64,000 nt of DNA from Spongiivirga sp046524175 (GCF_046524175.1 NZ_JBEFZF010000011.1:18695-82694), one strand, 5' to 3'; numbered from the stretch's first letter, positions 1-8,433 are shown. The notes: generated by a model from the sequence alone, not told the origin. Made by a program: numbers and translations.

Positions 1-336
1 TCACAAGGGTATAATCCTAAAGAAAAACATTATGCTGTTGATGTTGTTGTAAAAGAGGGGACTCCTATAAAATCGGTTGCAGACGGAACTGTTATATTCG
101 CAGGTTGGACAACCGATACTGGCTATGTTATGATCATTGAGCACGCTAATAGCTTATTGTCTGTTTATAAACACAACGAATCATTAACTAAAGAACAAGG
201 TGAATTGGTAAAGGCAGGCGAAGTAATTGCTACATCAGGCTCGACCGGAGAACTTACTACTGGGCCTCATCTTCATTTCGAATTATGGAGTGATGGCTAT
301 CCCATGAATCCAACAAATTTTATAGATTTTGAGTAG
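1..336 (+). CDS. M23 family (LytM-type) metallopeptidase, 3' part
   Basis: The reading frame is open from base 1, so the 5' end lies outside the window; only the last 111 residues are present. They are the C-terminal half of a zinc-dependent M23 endopeptidase domain. A His-x3-Asp metal motif (HYAVD) is at residues about 11-15 of the fragment, and the second motif HLHFE, with the catalytic and metal-binding His residues, lies near residues 90-94. Members cut peptide cross-links in peptidoglycan in the periplasm, or act as non-catalytic amidase activators; the preserved motifs favour an active enzyme. The internal ATG at 130 would split the domain and is not a start. The GH3-type gene follows after 27 bases and is probably co-transcribed. 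Confidence 0.88.
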   Translation, partial: SQGYNPKEKHYAVDVVVKEGTPIKSVADGTVIFAGWTTDTGYVMIIEHANSLLSVYKHNESLTKEQGELVKAGEVIATSGSTGELTTGPHLHFELWSDGYPMNPTNFIDFE

Positions 337-363
337 TCTAAAAATTAATTTTGATAAAGCTTA

Positions 364-1851
364 ATGTCTTTAAAATCATTTGCAGCCAAAATTTTCGCTA
401 AGCGAATTCGTAAGAAAACTAATAAATGGGCCTACAATCCAATTGAAACGCAACAAGAAGTTTTTCACGATTTAATATCGAGTGCTACTAGTACCACATT
501 TGGAAAAGATCATGATTTTATTAGTATTAATAATCATGACGATTTTGTTAAACGGGTTCCAATTAGAGACTACGAAGCCTTAAGGCCCTATGCCGATCGT
601 GTGGTCGAAGGAGAAACGAACATACTTTGGCCGGGCAAACCACTTTACTTTGCAAAAACCTCAGGAACGACATCTGGGGCAAAGTATATTCCTATTACCA
701 AAGAATCGATGCCTAGTCATATAGAGGCAGCCAGAAATGCTATTTTGCTATATATCGCAGAAACAGGAAATGCCGATTTTGTAGATGGTAAAATGATATT
801 TCTTCAAGGAAGCCCTGAACTGTCAGACAAAAATGGCGTAAAACTGGGGCGACTTTCCGGCATTGTAGCACATTATGTACCGCGATATCTGCAAACCAAT
901 AGACTGCCAAGTTGGAAGACCAATTGTATTGACGATTGGGAAACGAAGGTAGAGGCTGTTGTTGATGAGACCATTTATGAAGATATGGCGATTATCAGTG
1001 GAATCCCATCTTGGGTGCAAATGTATTTTGAGCGTTTGATTGAGCGTTCTGAGAAAAAGGTAGGAGATCTATTTAAAAATTTCAATCTCTTCATCTATGG
1101 AGGGGTGAATTTTGAACCTTATCGGGCCAAGTTTGAAAATATGATTGGCCGAAAAGTTGATAGTATCGAGTTATACCCGGCATCAGAAGGGTTTTTTGCT
1201 TTCCAAGATTCGCAAAAAGAGAAGGGAATGCTCTTACAACTCAACTCAGGTATTTTTTATGAGTTTGTCAAAGCAGATGAATTTTTTGATGAAAACCCTA
1301 AGCGTATTACTTTAAAAGAGGTGCAGATAGGGGTAAATTATGTGATGATTATATCCACCAATGCCGGTTTATGGGCCTATAACATTGGAGATACTGTTCA
1401 GTTTACATCAATAAAACCTTATCGTGTTATCGTCTCTGGCAGAATTAAGCATTTTATTTCAGCCTTTGGTGAACATGTTATTGGTAAAGAGGTAGAACAA
1501 GCTATAAAAGAAGCTGTTGAAGGAACTGATATACGAATCAACGAATTTACCGTAGCACCTCAAATTAACCCAGCCGAAGGGTTACCCTATCATGAATGGT
1601 TTATTGAGTTTGAAAATGACCCTGGAGATCTGTCTTCATTTGCTCAAAAAATTGATAAAGCGCTACAAGATCAAAACAGCTATTATTTTGATTTGATAGA
1701 TGGGAAAATTCTAAAAACACTCGAAATAAGCAAAGTGCCTAATGGCGGTTTCAATAAGTACATGAAATCAGTTGGAAAATTAGGAGGGCAGAATAAAATT
1801 CCAAGGCTGTCAAACGATCGTAAGATTGCTGATAAGCTTAATGATCTTTAA
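364..1851 (+). CDS. GH3 auxin-responsive promoter family protein (acyl-adenylating enzyme)
   Basis: A 495-residue protein of the GH3 family, part of the ANL adenylate-forming superfamily. An ATP-binding motif SGTTSGAKYIPIT lies near residues 100-112, a second nucleotide motif ELYPASEGFFAFQD near 275-290, and the hinge region WAYNIGDTVQF...SGRIKHF near 338-365. Plant relatives join amino acids to carboxylic acids such as auxin; the substrate of the Bacteroidota members is unknown to me. Length is full for the family. It sits 27 bases after an M23 peptidase. The family call is firm, but the acyl and amine substrates cannot be inferred from the sequence. Confidence 0.88.
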   Translation: MSLKSFAAKIFAKRIRKKTNKWAYNPIETQQEVFHDLISSATSTTFGKDHDFISINNHDDFVKRVPIRDYEALRPYADRVVEGETNILWPGKPLYFAKTSGTTSGAKYIPITKESMPSHIEAARNAILLYIAETGNADFVDGKMIFLQGSPELSDKNGVKLGRLSGIVAHYVPRYLQTNRLPSWKTNCIDDWETKVEAVVDETIYEDMAIISGIPSWVQMYFERLIERSEKKVGDLFKNFNLFIYGGVNFEPYRAKFENMIGRKVDSIELYPASEGFFAFQDSQKEKGMLLQLNSGIFYEFVKADEFFDENPKRITLKEVQIGVNYVMIISTNAGLWAYNIGDTVQFTSIKPYRVIVSGRIKHFISAFGEHVIGKEVEQAIKEAVEGTDIRINEFTVAPQINPAEGLPYHEWFIEFENDPGDLSSFAQKIDKALQDQNSYYFDLIDGKILKTLEISKVPNGGFNKYMKSVGKLGGQNKIPRLSNDRKIADKLNDL

Positions 1852-1910
1852 TTTCGATACAGTTAAAGTGCTGAATCTATTTCACCTTTTTCCGCAGTAT
1901 AGCAGTTTTT

Positions 1911-2048
1911 TTCGTTAAAAATTTTCGAAGCCTTGGAGAAAATTTAGAGAAAACACTGCGGTTTTTTGCTTTTAGCAAAAAAATACCTTGGAAAAAGAGT
2001 CTTTTCTTTTGATTCGTTTTCTTAGGACGAGCAAAGAAAATGAATGAA
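1911..2048 (+). repeat. Dispersed structured intergenic repeat, copy 1
   Basis: About 138 bases closely similar to 34596-34728. Shared blocks include the CCTTGGA core, CTTTTCTTTTG, TTCGTTTTCTT and CGAGCAAAGAAAATGAAT. One hairpin has an 8-bp stem (1962-1969 with 1975-1982, loop TTTTA); a second pairs 2017-2023 with 2034-2040. In copy 2 the first stem has a different sequence but still pairs. I know similar elements, often misannotated as tiny ORFs, from Flavobacteriia genomes, but I did not search for them. Confidence 0.75.
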
Positions 2049-2061
2049 TGCTTAAATTCAT

Positions 2062-2187
2062 GTTGACTATTTCAAATATTAGTAATAGTATCTTCTTTAC
2101 CAATTCAGTTCGGTTTTCAAATCCAACGAGTATAAGCGTATTTAATGTCATTGTTAATTATAGCATTACTAATAGTAATAAGTCAAC
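2062..2187. promoter_or_regulatory. Inverted pair of composite sites, putative operators
   Basis: GTTGACT (2062-2068) followed by TATTAGTAAT (2077-2086) recurs in inverted orientation as ATTACTAATA (2165-2174) followed by AGTCAAC (2181-2187). The two half-sites lie in the same order within each copy with similar spacing (8 and 6 bases). The right copy ends 11 bases before the -7 element of the next gene, so it would cover the -33 region. This fits binding of a regulator as a pair, or DNA looping. No regulator gene lies next to it. Confidence 0.45.
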
Positions 2188-2198
2188 ACTAAAAATGT

Positions 2199-2206
2199 TA
2201 TCTTTG
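2199..2206 (+). promoter_or_regulatory. -7 element of the 2224 gene promoter
   Basis: TATCTTTG matches the Bacteroidota -7 consensus TAnnTTTG exactly, 17 bases before the start codon. No clear TTTG is present at the -33 position, where the right-hand inverted site lies, which would fit activator dependence. Confidence 0.55.
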
Positions 2207-2223
2207 AGCGCCAAAAACAGTAA

Positions 2224-3903
2224 ATGAACAACGCCAAATTAAAAGGAAGAACTAGAGCGCAGGAATCTTCAAGCGCGATAGAGCGGTTGTATATTACCAT
2301 GCGTCATTTATTTAATCGTGGATTTTACAAACCCATGGGTATTTCGGGCGAAACGCTGCGTGAAGCATTATTGCTTTTAAGACCTGAAATTTATGGCGCA
2401 ATCGCTGAAGAAAAGGCTGAAATCAATGGCTTGCAATATGTGATCGATCGTTTGCCGATAGGTATTGAAGAATGCCGATTTATTAACTTAACATCGGATG
2501 AAGGATATGCAAAATCTCATTTTAAGGCGATTGTACCTCCAAAAAGGCGACGTAATTGCTATAGGATAGATGCTGAGCAAATGAATATTGAGATTACCAG
2601 AGGGCGGTCTGATATTTATGATATTCTAACGCATCTTACTTTTCTATTTATTGAATCGCACAAAATATGCAAGCGCGTATTGGTAAATGAAAATGGTGAG
2701 ACTATTCGTGATTGGGAAAAATTGGAAGTAGCGGTAACAAAAGGGAAAAAGTTAAACCAAAATGAGTGCGAAATTGCTATTACCCATGCGGCCAATATTT
2801 TAGGGAGAACTTTTGAAGAAGTGCTCGCGGTTTATAAGCTATTTAAAACGAAAGAGAATCCTAATCGTTTTTTAGAAATTATTTACAACCTAGGAAGTTT
2901 AGCAATTAACGAAGTAGTTAAAGGTGAAAAACGCACTGTTACGTTCTCTCCTGTTTTAAGAGAGCGTCTAGGGCATCATATACATGGTGAAATTTGGGCT
3001 AATAATATTAAAAGGGTTTTAAAAGAGAAAAACCTTTTGCACAGACCCATTCATATAATAAGTGCAAATATGCATAGCGTTATGAATTCCATTTTTCATT
3101 ATGCAACGGGTTCCAAGGAAAATGACAGAATGCAGGTTTTTGAGACCTTAAGTCAGCCTGAAAATAAGGCGATTAGAAGTAAAGTTGAGAAAGAAGCACT
3201 AAAAAACGGACTTATTTATATCGAAGATGAGTCAGGAACGAATATTGATGTTCAGATCGTAGATACCGCTAAGATTGATTTTGCAAAAACTGATTTTACT
3301 TATCTTAATAAGAAAGATGATGAATTTCCTGTTTTGTTTGTGATGGACTATGCCTTTGGAGAACAAGCGTATGAGACGATTGATGAGTTTTTAAAACCAT
3401 ATAGTCCGAATGGAGACAAACATTTTTTAGATGTGCGATCAGTTTCGATAATGGGAAAAGCTGGTATATTAGAAGGAGGAAAAGGTGATATTATGATTCC
3501 ATCTGCTCATGTATTTGAAGGAACTGCTGATAATTATCCTTTTAAAAACGAGTTAACAAAAAACGATCTTGATGGAAATGGTTTACAAGTTTTCGAAGGG
3601 TCTATGGTGACGGTTTTAGGAACATCACTTCAAAATAAAGACATACTAAAGTTTTTCCATGATTCTACTTGGAATGTTATCGGACTTGAAATGGAGGGTG
3701 CACATTATCAAAAGGCAATTCAATCAGCGAGCAGAATACGGGGCAGTATTTCGGAAGATGTGAAAGTTCGATATGCATATTATGCTTCTGATAATCCACT
3801 AGAAACAGGAAGTACATTGGCTTCGGGAGGTTTGGGGACAACAGGTGTTCGTCCGACTTACTTGATAACACAAAAAATCTTAGAACAAATATTTAATTCA
3901 TAG
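2224..3903 (+). CDS. Uncharacterised Bacteroidota protein with C-terminal nucleoside-phosphorylase-like region
   Basis: 559 residues; I recall the family only as a domain of unknown function (possibly DUF6909). The N-terminal half is mostly helical by composition. The C-terminal 220 residues read like a nucleoside phosphorylase/nucleosidase fold: a strand with PVLFVMDYAFGEQ (about 375-387), a Gly-rich SIMGKAGILEGGKGD segment (about 417-431), a MVTVLGTSLQ strand, and VIGLEMEGAHYQKA (about 482-495). The last resembles the Met-Glu-x-Glu substrate motif of phosphorylases and nucleosidases. No signal peptide or membrane segment is visible, so a cytosolic place is likely. It begins an operon with the Wzz-like protein (7-base gap) and manA. 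A nucleotide-related enzyme or sensor is an inference. Confidence 0.6.
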   Translation: MNNAKLKGRTRAQESSSAIERLYITMRHLFNRGFYKPMGISGETLREALLLLRPEIYGAIAEEKAEINGLQYVIDRLPIGIEECRFINLTSDEGYAKSHFKAIVPPKRRRNCYRIDAEQMNIEITRGRSDIYDILTHLTFLFIESHKICKRVLVNENGETIRDWEKLEVAVTKGKKLNQNECEIAITHAANILGRTFEEVLAVYKLFKTKENPNRFLEIIYNLGSLAINEVVKGEKRTVTFSPVLRERLGHHIHGEIWANNIKRVLKEKNLLHRPIHIISANMHSVMNSIFHYATGSKENDRMQVFETLSQPENKAIRSKVEKEALKNGLIYIEDESGTNIDVQIVDTAKIDFAKTDFTYLNKKDDEFPVLFVMDYAFGEQAYETIDEFLKPYSPNGDKHFLDVRSVSIMGKAGILEGGKGDIMIPSAHVFEGTADNYPFKNELTKNDLDGNGLQVFEGSMVTVLGTSLQNKDILKFFHDSTWNVIGLEMEGAHYQKAIQSASRIRGSISEDVKVRYAYYASDNPLETGSTLASGGLGTTGVRPTYLITQKILEQIFNS

Positions 3904-3910
3904 TACTATT

Positions 3911-4969
3911 ATGAGTGAGCAAAGTAATAATAGCGCTCCCCAAAGTGAGGAAATTGATTTGGGTCAATTATTCAAGTTAATAGGTGATGCTTTTAATCGC
4001 TTTTTCAATTTTATCGGGAACATTTTTAAAGGGCTGTTTGACCTATTAATCATGTTTTTGTTATTTATTCAAAAGCATTTTATCAAGTTTGCGATAGCCG
4101 GCATTATTGGAATTGCTGGAGGTTTTTATTGGGATTATGTTTCAGACAAAGTGTATCGATCTTCAATGGTTGTTGAACCTAATTTTAATAGTGCGCAACA
4201 GTTATACAATAATATTGAATTTTATAATGAATTAGCAGATCAGGAAGAATATGAAGCGTTAAAAGAAACTTTTCCAGCTTTAACATCTGAAGAGGCAGCG
4301 TCTATTAAAAGTTTTGAGATAGAATCATTTTCGGACCAAGCACAGAAAATAAAGCAATTCAGTGAATTCATAGAGAGTTTAGATACTATTTCTCAGAAAA
4401 AGGTTGATTTTGATGATTATTTAGAGAATTTCAACAATATTAACGCTCAATTTCACAGAATTACCGTGGAAACGGAAAATTCTCGGGTCGCAAAAAAATT
4501 ACAGAGCCCTATTGTAGAAGCAATTCAAGCAAATAGTTATTTCGAATTACAAAAAAAGATCAATGATGAAAACATTGGATTAAGTGATTCCTTGTACCAA
4601 GCCCAACTCACGGAAATAGATACATTACAGAAATTTTATCGTGAGATTAAACTTAGAGAAGCTTTGAAAGAACAGGCATCGACTAGCATCAGTATGGGCG
4701 ATGCAAAGCAAAAGGACTCAGAAGAGCTTGAACTTATTAAACAAGAAGAGCAGATTAAGAATAGTTTAATCAAGTTGAACGAAGAAAAAGCGAATACGAG
4801 AAGTACGATTAACGTAATTTCTGATTTTCCTAATAAGGGAGTTGAAGTAGATGACTTTTGGAATAAGAAATTGGTGTTACTTCCTATTTTATTAGTTGGT
4901 TTAGTGTTGATGGTATTGATGATTTTAGAGTTGAATAAGTATTTGAATAAAGTTAGAACGATTGAATGA
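3911..4969 (+). CDS. Wzz-like polysaccharide chain-length determinant / membrane protein
   Basis: 352 residues with the Wzz layout. There is a cytoplasmic N-terminal stretch, an amphipathic or membrane part ending in a transmembrane segment near residues 57-75, a long charged extracytoplasmic region with coiled-coil character (about 180-300), and a second transmembrane segment near residues 323-342 with a short cytoplasmic tail. Wzz proteins set the modal length of O-antigen or capsule chains together with Wzy. The residues just after the first membrane segment (VYRSSMVVEPNF) resemble the start of the Wzz domain. It follows the nucleosidase-like gene by 7 bases and its TGA overlaps the ATG of manA, so all three are probably translated from one mRNA. 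A Wzy polymerase is present in this locus. Confidence 0.7.
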   Translation: MSEQSNNSAPQSEEIDLGQLFKLIGDAFNRFFNFIGNIFKGLFDLLIMFLLFIQKHFIKFAIAGIIGIAGGFYWDYVSDKVYRSSMVVEPNFNSAQQLYNNIEFYNELADQEEYEALKETFPALTSEEAASIKSFEIESFSDQAQKIKQFSEFIESLDTISQKKVDFDDYLENFNNINAQFHRITVETENSRVAKKLQSPIVEAIQANSYFELQKKINDENIGLSDSLYQAQLTEIDTLQKFYREIKLREALKEQASTSISMGDAKQKDSEELELIKQEEQIKNSLIKLNEEKANTRSTINVISDFPNKGVEVDDFWNKKLVLLPILLVGLVLMVLMILELNKYLNKVRTIE

Positions 4970-5928
4970 TGCTTGACTACCCCATAAAATTTGAGCCCAT
5001 ATTACAAGACAAGATATGGGGAGGTAAAAAGCTGCAAAACTTGTTAAACAAAGAAACAGATCTTGATAACATTGGTGAATCCTGGGAGATATCAGGTGTA
5101 AATAGTAATATATCTATTGTCAGTAATGGTTATTTAAAGGGGAAATCCCTTATTGATCTCATAGCAAATTATAAAGGTCAGTTTGTTGGAGAAAAGGTTT
5201 ATCGGCGATTTGGAAATAACTTCCCTCTATTAATTAAGTTTATTGATGCCAAAGAGGATCTTTCGGTACAACTGCATCCCAATGATGAACTAGCAAAAGA
5301 AAGACATGATTCTTTTGGAAAAACAGAAATGTGGGTAGTGATGCAAGCAGATGAAGAGGCTAATTTAATAGTAGATTTCAACCGCAAGGTAAGCAAGGAA
5401 GAGTACTCAAACTACCTCAGTCAGGGTAAGATTACCGAAATTCTAAATTTTGAAAATGTTAATGCTGGAGATAGTTTCTTTATTTCTGAGGGCATAATTC
5501 ACGCAATAGGTGCGGGAGTCTTATTAGCTGAAATTCAGCAGACATCTGATATTACGTATCGTGTTTATGATTGGGATCGTGTGGACAAAGAAGGTAATTC
5601 TAGAGAATTACATACAGAATTAGCTTTGGACGCCCTTAATTTTGAAAGAAAAGATGATTTCAGAAAAGACTATAATAGAAATAGGGAATCAAATATTGCT
5701 AAATGTCAATACTTTACGACGAATTTTCTTCCCGTTTCTGGAAGGGCAATTAGAGTTTTAAAAGAAATCGATTCTTTTAAAATATTCATTTGTCTTAAAG
5801 GAGCAGGAACAGTTGCTGTAAGGGATAAGATAGAATCATTTGAAATGGGGGAGACATTTTTAATCCCGGCTTGTACTGAACAAATTGTTCTAGATGGGAA
5901 TACTGAACTTTTGGAAGTTTATGTTTAA
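4966..5928 (+). CDS. manA: Mannose-6-phosphate isomerase, class I
   Basis: A 320-residue type I phosphomannose isomerase, which interconverts fructose-6-phosphate and mannose-6-phosphate in the cytoplasm. A WGG motif is near residue 18. The zinc-binding cupin motif VQLHPND lies near residues 99-105, followed by KTEMWVV (about 118-124); the catalytic region EGIIHAIGAG is near 173-182 and AEIQQTSDITYRVYDW near 186-201. The length is that of the short bacterial class. The start overlaps the previous stop (ATGA). It would feed GDP-mannose production for the gmd/rmd pathway downstream, although manB and manC are not in this window. A palindromic repeat lies between it and rmlB. Confidence 0.93.
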   Translation: MMLDYPIKFEPILQDKIWGGKKLQNLLNKETDLDNIGESWEISGVNSNISIVSNGYLKGKSLIDLIANYKGQFVGEKVYRRFGNNFPLLIKFIDAKEDLSVQLHPNDELAKERHDSFGKTEMWVVMQADEEANLIVDFNRKVSKEEYSNYLSQGKITEILNFENVNAGDSFFISEGIIHAIGAGVLLAEIQQTSDITYRVYDWDRVDKEGNSRELHTELALDALNFERKDDFRKDYNRNRESNIAKCQYFTTNFLPVSGRAIRVLKEIDSFKIFICLKGAGTVAVRDKIESFEMGETFLIPACTEQIVLDGNTELLEVYV

Positions 5929-5938
5929 AAATAAACTA

Positions 5939-5970
5939 ATGTCATATCGAGCTCAGACGAGATACTTTTT
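5939..5970 (+). repeat. Short palindromic dispersed repeat, copy A (manA-rmlB spacer)
   Basis: ATGTCATATCGAGCTCAGAC followed by GAGATAC fits the common Bacteroidota intergenic element whose core is TCGAG...CAGTCGAGA. Related copies fill the next two rml spacers at 6954 and 7860. Confidence 0.6.
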
Positions 5971-5972
5971 AA

Positions 5973-6953
5973 ATGCAACAAACTAAAATATTAGTAACAG
6001 GCGGTGCCGGATTTATAGGTTCTAATTTCACCCAATTCTTACTTGAATCAGATCGGCATGTTCAAGTTGTTAACTTGGATGCATTAACCTACGCAGGATC
6101 TTTAGATAATTGTAAAGTATATGAAAACAATGCCAGATATTCATTCATAAGAGCTGACATCAGAGATAAGGCTTTTATAGAGAATTTATTTAAGGAGCAG
6201 GAGTTTACTGGTGTTATCCATTTTGCAGCAGAATCCCACGTAGATAACTCTATAGATGCTCCCGGAATTTTTATAGAGACTAACGTATTAGGAACTTTTA
6301 ATCTGCTGGAGGCAGCCAGAAAATACCAGCCTACTATTAGATTTCATCATATATCAACTGACGAGGTATATGGTAGTTTAGATAAAGAAGGTTTTTTTAC
6401 TGAAAAAACCTCCTATGCACCTAATAGTCCATATAGCGCATCGAAGGCAAGCTCCGATTTTCTAGTGCGCAGTTATTTCCATACTTATAAAATGGATGTT
6501 GTTACTTCAAACTGTTCAAACAACTACGGGCCTAAACAACATGATGAAAAACTAATACCTGTAATAATAAGAAAAGCTTTATCCGGAGAACAAATTCCTA
6601 TTTATGGAGATGGTACTAATATAAGGGATTGGCTATATGTAATTGACCATTGTAAAGGAATATTGGAGGTTTTTAAAAAAGGTAAATCTGGAGAAACTTA
6701 CAATATTGGTGGAGGGAATGAATATACTAATTTGCAAATTGCAAACATGATTTGTGAATTATTAGACGAACGAAGATCAAAACACAATAGTTACAAGAGC
6801 CAAATCACCTTTGTCAAAGATAGACAAGGTCATGATTTCCGATATGCTATTGATGCGTCAAAGATAGAAAATGAACTTAACTGGAAAGCTGATGAAAAGT
6901 TTGAAACTGGAATTAGAAAAACCGTAAATTGGTATCTAAATAAGTATAATTAA
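5973..6953 (+). CDS. rmlB: dTDP-glucose 4,6-dehydratase
   Basis: 326 residues, an extended short-chain dehydrogenase of the RmlB type. The NAD-binding motif GGAGFIGSNF is at residues 10-19, the catalytic Thr-Asp-Glu motif STDEVYG at 128-134 and the YSASK catalytic Tyr-Lys at 154-158. It removes water from dTDP-glucose to give dTDP-4-keto-6-deoxyglucose, the second step of dTDP-L-rhamnose synthesis. The protein is slightly shorter than the usual 340-360 residues but ends with the typical GIRKTVNWYL region. It is first of the rmlB-A-C-D set, and repeats separate it from manA and rmlA. Confidence 0.96.
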   Translation: MQQTKILVTGGAGFIGSNFTQFLLESDRHVQVVNLDALTYAGSLDNCKVYENNARYSFIRADIRDKAFIENLFKEQEFTGVIHFAAESHVDNSIDAPGIFIETNVLGTFNLLEAARKYQPTIRFHHISTDEVYGSLDKEGFFTEKTSYAPNSPYSASKASSDFLVRSYFHTYKMDVVTSNCSNNYGPKQHDEKLIPVIIRKALSGEQIPIYGDGTNIRDWLYVIDHCKGILEVFKKGKSGETYNIGGGNEYTNLQIANMICELLDERRSKHNSYKSQITFVKDRQGHDFRYAIDASKIENELNWKADEKFETGIRKTVNWYLNKYN

Positions 6954-6990
6954 ATGTCACCTCGAGTGCAGTCGAGAGGTTTCGCAATAT
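6954..6990 (+). repeat. Short palindromic dispersed repeat, copy B (rmlB-rmlA spacer)
   Basis: ATGTCACCTCGAGTGCAGTC then GAGAGGTTTCGCAATAT. ACCTCGA pairs with TCGAGAGGT apart from a two-base bulge, around a GTGCAG loop. Its ATG is in frame with rmlA and creates a false 13-residue N-terminal extension. Confidence 0.7.
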
Positions 6991-6992
6991 AT

Positions 6993-7853
6993 ATGAAAGG
7001 AATTGTATTAGCAGGAGGGACAGGAAGTCGTTTATATCCACTTACATTAACTGTGAGTAAGCAGCTTATGCCTATTTATGATAAGCCGATGATTTATTAT
7101 CCGATTTCTACTTTAATGTTGGCTGGAATTCGGGAAATACTTATTATCACCACTCCTGAAGATCTTCCATTATTTAAAAAATTGTTAGAAGATGGGAGTC
7201 AACTAGGTTGTCGTTTTGAATATGCTATTCAGGAAAAGCCTAACGGGTTAGCTGAAGCTTTTATTATAGGAGAAGAGTTTATACAAAACGAAAAGGTTGC
7301 TTTAATATTAGGAGATAATATCTTTTATGGTTCAGGCTTGGCTAATTTATTAGAATCAAATAGGGAAATTGATGGTGCTGTTGTTTTTGCATATCATGTG
7401 AAGAATCCTAGCAGATATGGAGTCGTTGAATTTAACGACCAAGAAAAGGTAATTTCTTTAGAAGAAAAACCGGAGCGACCTAGATCTAATTATGTTGTGC
7501 CTGGAATTTACTTCTATGATAATGATGTAGTTAAAATAGCTCAAAATTTAAGTCCAAGCAAACGAGGAGAGTTAGAAATTACAGATGTAAATAGCGTATA
7601 TTTGAATTTAGGAAAGTTGCATGTACAAGTTTTAGATAAAGGGACCGCTTGGTTAGATACAGGTACTTTCGAATCGTTGATGCAAGCTTCCCAATTTGTA
7701 CAGGTTATAGAAAATCGTCAAGGGCTGAAAATTGGGGCGATTGAAGAGGTTGCATTTAAAAAAGAGTATATTGATAAGGAACAACTCAAACAATTAGCCA
7801 AACCATTGTTGAAAAGTGGCTATGGTGAATATTTAATGCGATTAATTAGCTAA
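6993..7853 (+). CDS. rmlA: Glucose-1-phosphate thymidylyltransferase
   Basis: 286 residues from the ATG at 6993. The upstream in-frame ATG at 6954 lies within a palindromic repeat, so its 13 extra codons are not real; the chosen start gives MKGIVLAGGTGSR, the standard beginning. The protein joins dTTP and glucose-1-phosphate to form dTDP-glucose, the first rhamnose pathway step. The nucleotide motif GGTGSRLYP is at residues 8-16, the metal-binding LGDNIFYG near 107-114 and EKPERPRSNYVVPGIYFYD near 159-177. Length matches the family (about 290). It is co-directional with rmlB and rmlC and separated from both by related repeats. Confidence 0.96.
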   Translation: MKGIVLAGGTGSRLYPLTLTVSKQLMPIYDKPMIYYPISTLMLAGIREILIITTPEDLPLFKKLLEDGSQLGCRFEYAIQEKPNGLAEAFIIGEEFIQNEKVALILGDNIFYGSGLANLLESNREIDGAVVFAYHVKNPSRYGVVEFNDQEKVISLEEKPERPRSNYVVPGIYFYDNDVVKIAQNLSPSKRGELEITDVNSVYLNLGKLHVQVLDKGTAWLDTGTFESLMQASQFVQVIENRQGLKIGAIEEVAFKKEYIDKEQLKQLAKPLLKSGYGEYLMRLIS

Positions 7854-7859
7854 AAAGGT

Positions 7860-7888
7860 ATGTCTCCTCAAATACAGTCGAGAGGTCT
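7860..7888 (+). repeat. Short palindromic dispersed repeat, copy C (rmlA-rmlC spacer)
   Basis: ATGTCTCCTCAAATACAGTC followed by GAGAGGTCT. It shares the CAGTCGAGAGGT right arm with copy B; the left arm is degenerate, so pairing is weaker. Confidence 0.6.
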
Positions 7889-7890
7889 AA

Positions 7891-8433
7891 ATGAAAATAG
7901 AAGAAACCCCATTAAAAGGATGTTATTTAATTACTCCTGATATTTATCAGGACGAGCGAGGACTTTTTTTTGAACATTATCATCAAAAAAAGTTGAATAC
8001 TATATTACCAAAAGATCAATTTGTTCAAGATAATGTTTCAGTTTCAAAAAAAGGAGTGTTAAGAGGGATTCATTTCCAAAAAGGAGATTTTGCGCAGACA
8101 AAACTAGTTTCTGTTTTAAAGGGCATGGTTCAGGATGTGGTAGTTGATTTAAGAATAGATTCTAATACATTTGGACAATACCATTCTGTTTTTTTAGACG
8201 ATGTAAAAAGGCATTTGCTTTTTATTCCAAGAGGCTTCGCACATGGTTTTTTAGCTTTGAGCAATGAGGTTATTTTTAGTTATAAATGTGATAATTTTTA
8301 CAATAAAGAATCTGAAATAGGAATAGTATACAATGATGCCGATCTTAATATAAAATGGCAGCTCCCAAATGATAACCTTATTGTATCCCGAAAAGATCTG
8401 GGTCTGCCTTGTTTAAAAGAATTAAAAATATGA
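7891..8433 (+). CDS. rmlC: dTDP-4-dehydrorhamnose 3,5-epimerase
   Basis: 180 residues, the normal size for this cupin-fold epimerase. It inverts C3 and C5 of dTDP-4-keto-6-deoxyglucose. The motif DERGLFFEHY lies near residues 22-31, the catalytic His region VLRGIHFQKG near 56-65, the substrate-binding VVDLR near 83-87 and IPRGFAHGFLALS near 112-124. It starts right after repeat copy C and its TGA overlaps the ATG of rmlD at 8430. Confidence 0.96.
   Translation: MKIEETPLKGCYLITPDIYQDERGLFFEHYHQKKLNTILPKDQFVQDNVSVSKKGVLRGIHFQKGDFAQTKLVSVLKGMVQDVVVDLRIDSNTFGQYHSVFLDDVKRHLLFIPRGFAHGFLALSNEVIFSYKCDNFYNKESEIGIVYNDADLNIKWQLPNDNLIVSRKDLGLPCLKELKI

Larger units (their letters stand above)
1852..2223 (+). 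other. 372-base intergenic spacer, contents described
   Basis: This spacer between the GH3 gene and the nucleosidase-like gene has no credible ORF. It holds a dispersed structured repeat (about 1911-2048), an inverted pair of sites (2062-2086 and 2165-2187) and a Bacteroidota -7 element (2199-2206) just before the next gene. Each is listed separately. Confidence 0.8.

Noticed and set aside
6954..6992. Longer rmlA start
   Set aside because: The first 13 codons lie in a dispersed repeat; the family start is at 6993.
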